Under the pieces are notes generated by a model, which worked only from the letters and a program-made list of their open reading frames with translations, was not told where the DNA came from and ran no database searches. Source: JBCDIQ01 sp039024295 (GTDB taxonomy: Bacteria; Bacteroidota; Bacteroidia; J057). From it: 13,236 bases of DNA. The translations under genes and the position numbers were made by a program. The DNA lies in assembly GCA_039024295.1 (NCBI GenBank), contig JBCDIQ010000137.1, positions 1 through 13,236 on the forward strand, read 5' to 3'. Shown one piece after another: positions 13,053 through 13,236 of this stretch (the stretch's first letter is position 1; each line of letters opens with the position of its first letter).

Positions 13053-13236
13053 ATGACCTTCTACGAAAAAGAGATCCGGCGCATCAAAGAGATTGTGTAT
13101 GCCAACGAAGGACAGGTGGAAACGGTTATTGGAGCCAAAAACTACCTCGAAGAACATTATCATGCCGATTTGAATTTGAACCTGCTGGCCCAAACGCAGT
13201 TGGTTTCCAAATTCCATTTACTTCGTTTGCATACAC
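13053..13236 (+). CDS. AraC-family transcriptional regulator, N-terminal part cut by the right edge
   Basis: The 61 complete codons visible read MTFYEKEIRRIKEIVYANEG, then QVETVIGAKNYLEEHYHADL and NLNLLAQTQLVSKFHLLRLHT, where the window ends. The last part is the first helix-turn-helix of the AraC DNA-binding domain: the 'A..YLEEHY....L.L..LA....VSKFHL.R' pattern is diagnostic. Because this domain begins at about residue 25, the protein has no large ligand-binding domain ahead of it and would be a short AraC regulator of the DNA-binding-only or C-terminally extended type. The start ATG at 13053 is well supported; an ATG at 13028 opens a different frame whose translation is not protein-like. 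Confidence 0.85.
   Translation, partial: MTFYEKEIRRIKEIVYANEGQVETVIGAKNYLEEHYHADLNLNLLAQTQLVSKFHLLRLHT

Noticed and set aside
13028..13236. Open frame from an ATG at 13028
   Set aside because: Although open to the edge, its translation (many Arg, Cys and Pro) is not protein-like, whereas the overlapping frame from 13053 matches the AraC DNA-binding domain.

Overview
The window looks like a chromosomal stretch of a Bacteroidota bacterium, most likely of the Cytophagales (Algoriphagus/Cyclobacteriaceae type; the rank below phylum is inference). The evidence is a C-terminal type IX secretion (T9SS) sorting domain on a secreted protein, a DUF6090-type membrane protein with the GEIVLVVIGILIAIQINDWN N-terminus, two promoters with the Bacteroidota TAnnTTTG -7 box, few Shine-Dalgarno sequences, and many short secreted or lipoprotein-like hypotheticals. 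No rRNA, tRNA, CRISPR array or complete insertion sequence was seen.

Layout. 1-2,934: the 3' end of an unrecognised gene that enters from the left edge, a DUF1330 protein, and a run of small surface or lipoprotein-like genes with visible decay: a lipoprotein gene cut by an in-frame stop, with coding-like sequence continuing after it, and a 3' gene fragment with no start codon. 2,935-4,296: a secreted T9SS cargo protein with two tandem laminin-B/CBM-like modules. 4,347-4,478: a long hairpin, then a 26-bp palindrome built around a -7 promoter box. 4,513-5,622: an autoinhibited (class II) Fic AMP-transferase with a C-terminal winged helix. 5,653-6,802: an HxlR-type regulator divergent from a secreted SnoaL-like protein, with a large concentric operator over the shared promoter region. 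6,919-9,177: a DhlA-type haloalkane dehalogenase behind a strong terminator, a small polytopic membrane protein and a DUF6090 protein. 9,178-9,674: gene-free, with a G+C-rich patch. 9,675-10,841 (minus strand): an Omp85/D15-type outer-membrane barrel. 10,955-12,235: a short membrane-protein ORF, apparently frameshifted at its start, followed by a serine beta-lactamase-fold hydrolase. 12,457-13,236: a DoxX-like membrane protein and the start of an AraC-family regulator.

How the genes work together. Most are independent accessory units. The clearest functional pairs are HxlR with the SnoaL-like gene (shared operator) and the Fic gene with its upstream palindrome (likely autoregulation). The haloalkane dehalogenase may belong with the HxlR/SnoaL unit by position, but the terminator between them argues for separate transcription. 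No multi-gene defence system or new enzyme cluster is evident. The most interesting signals are the two operator-over-promoter architectures and the small or decaying genes.
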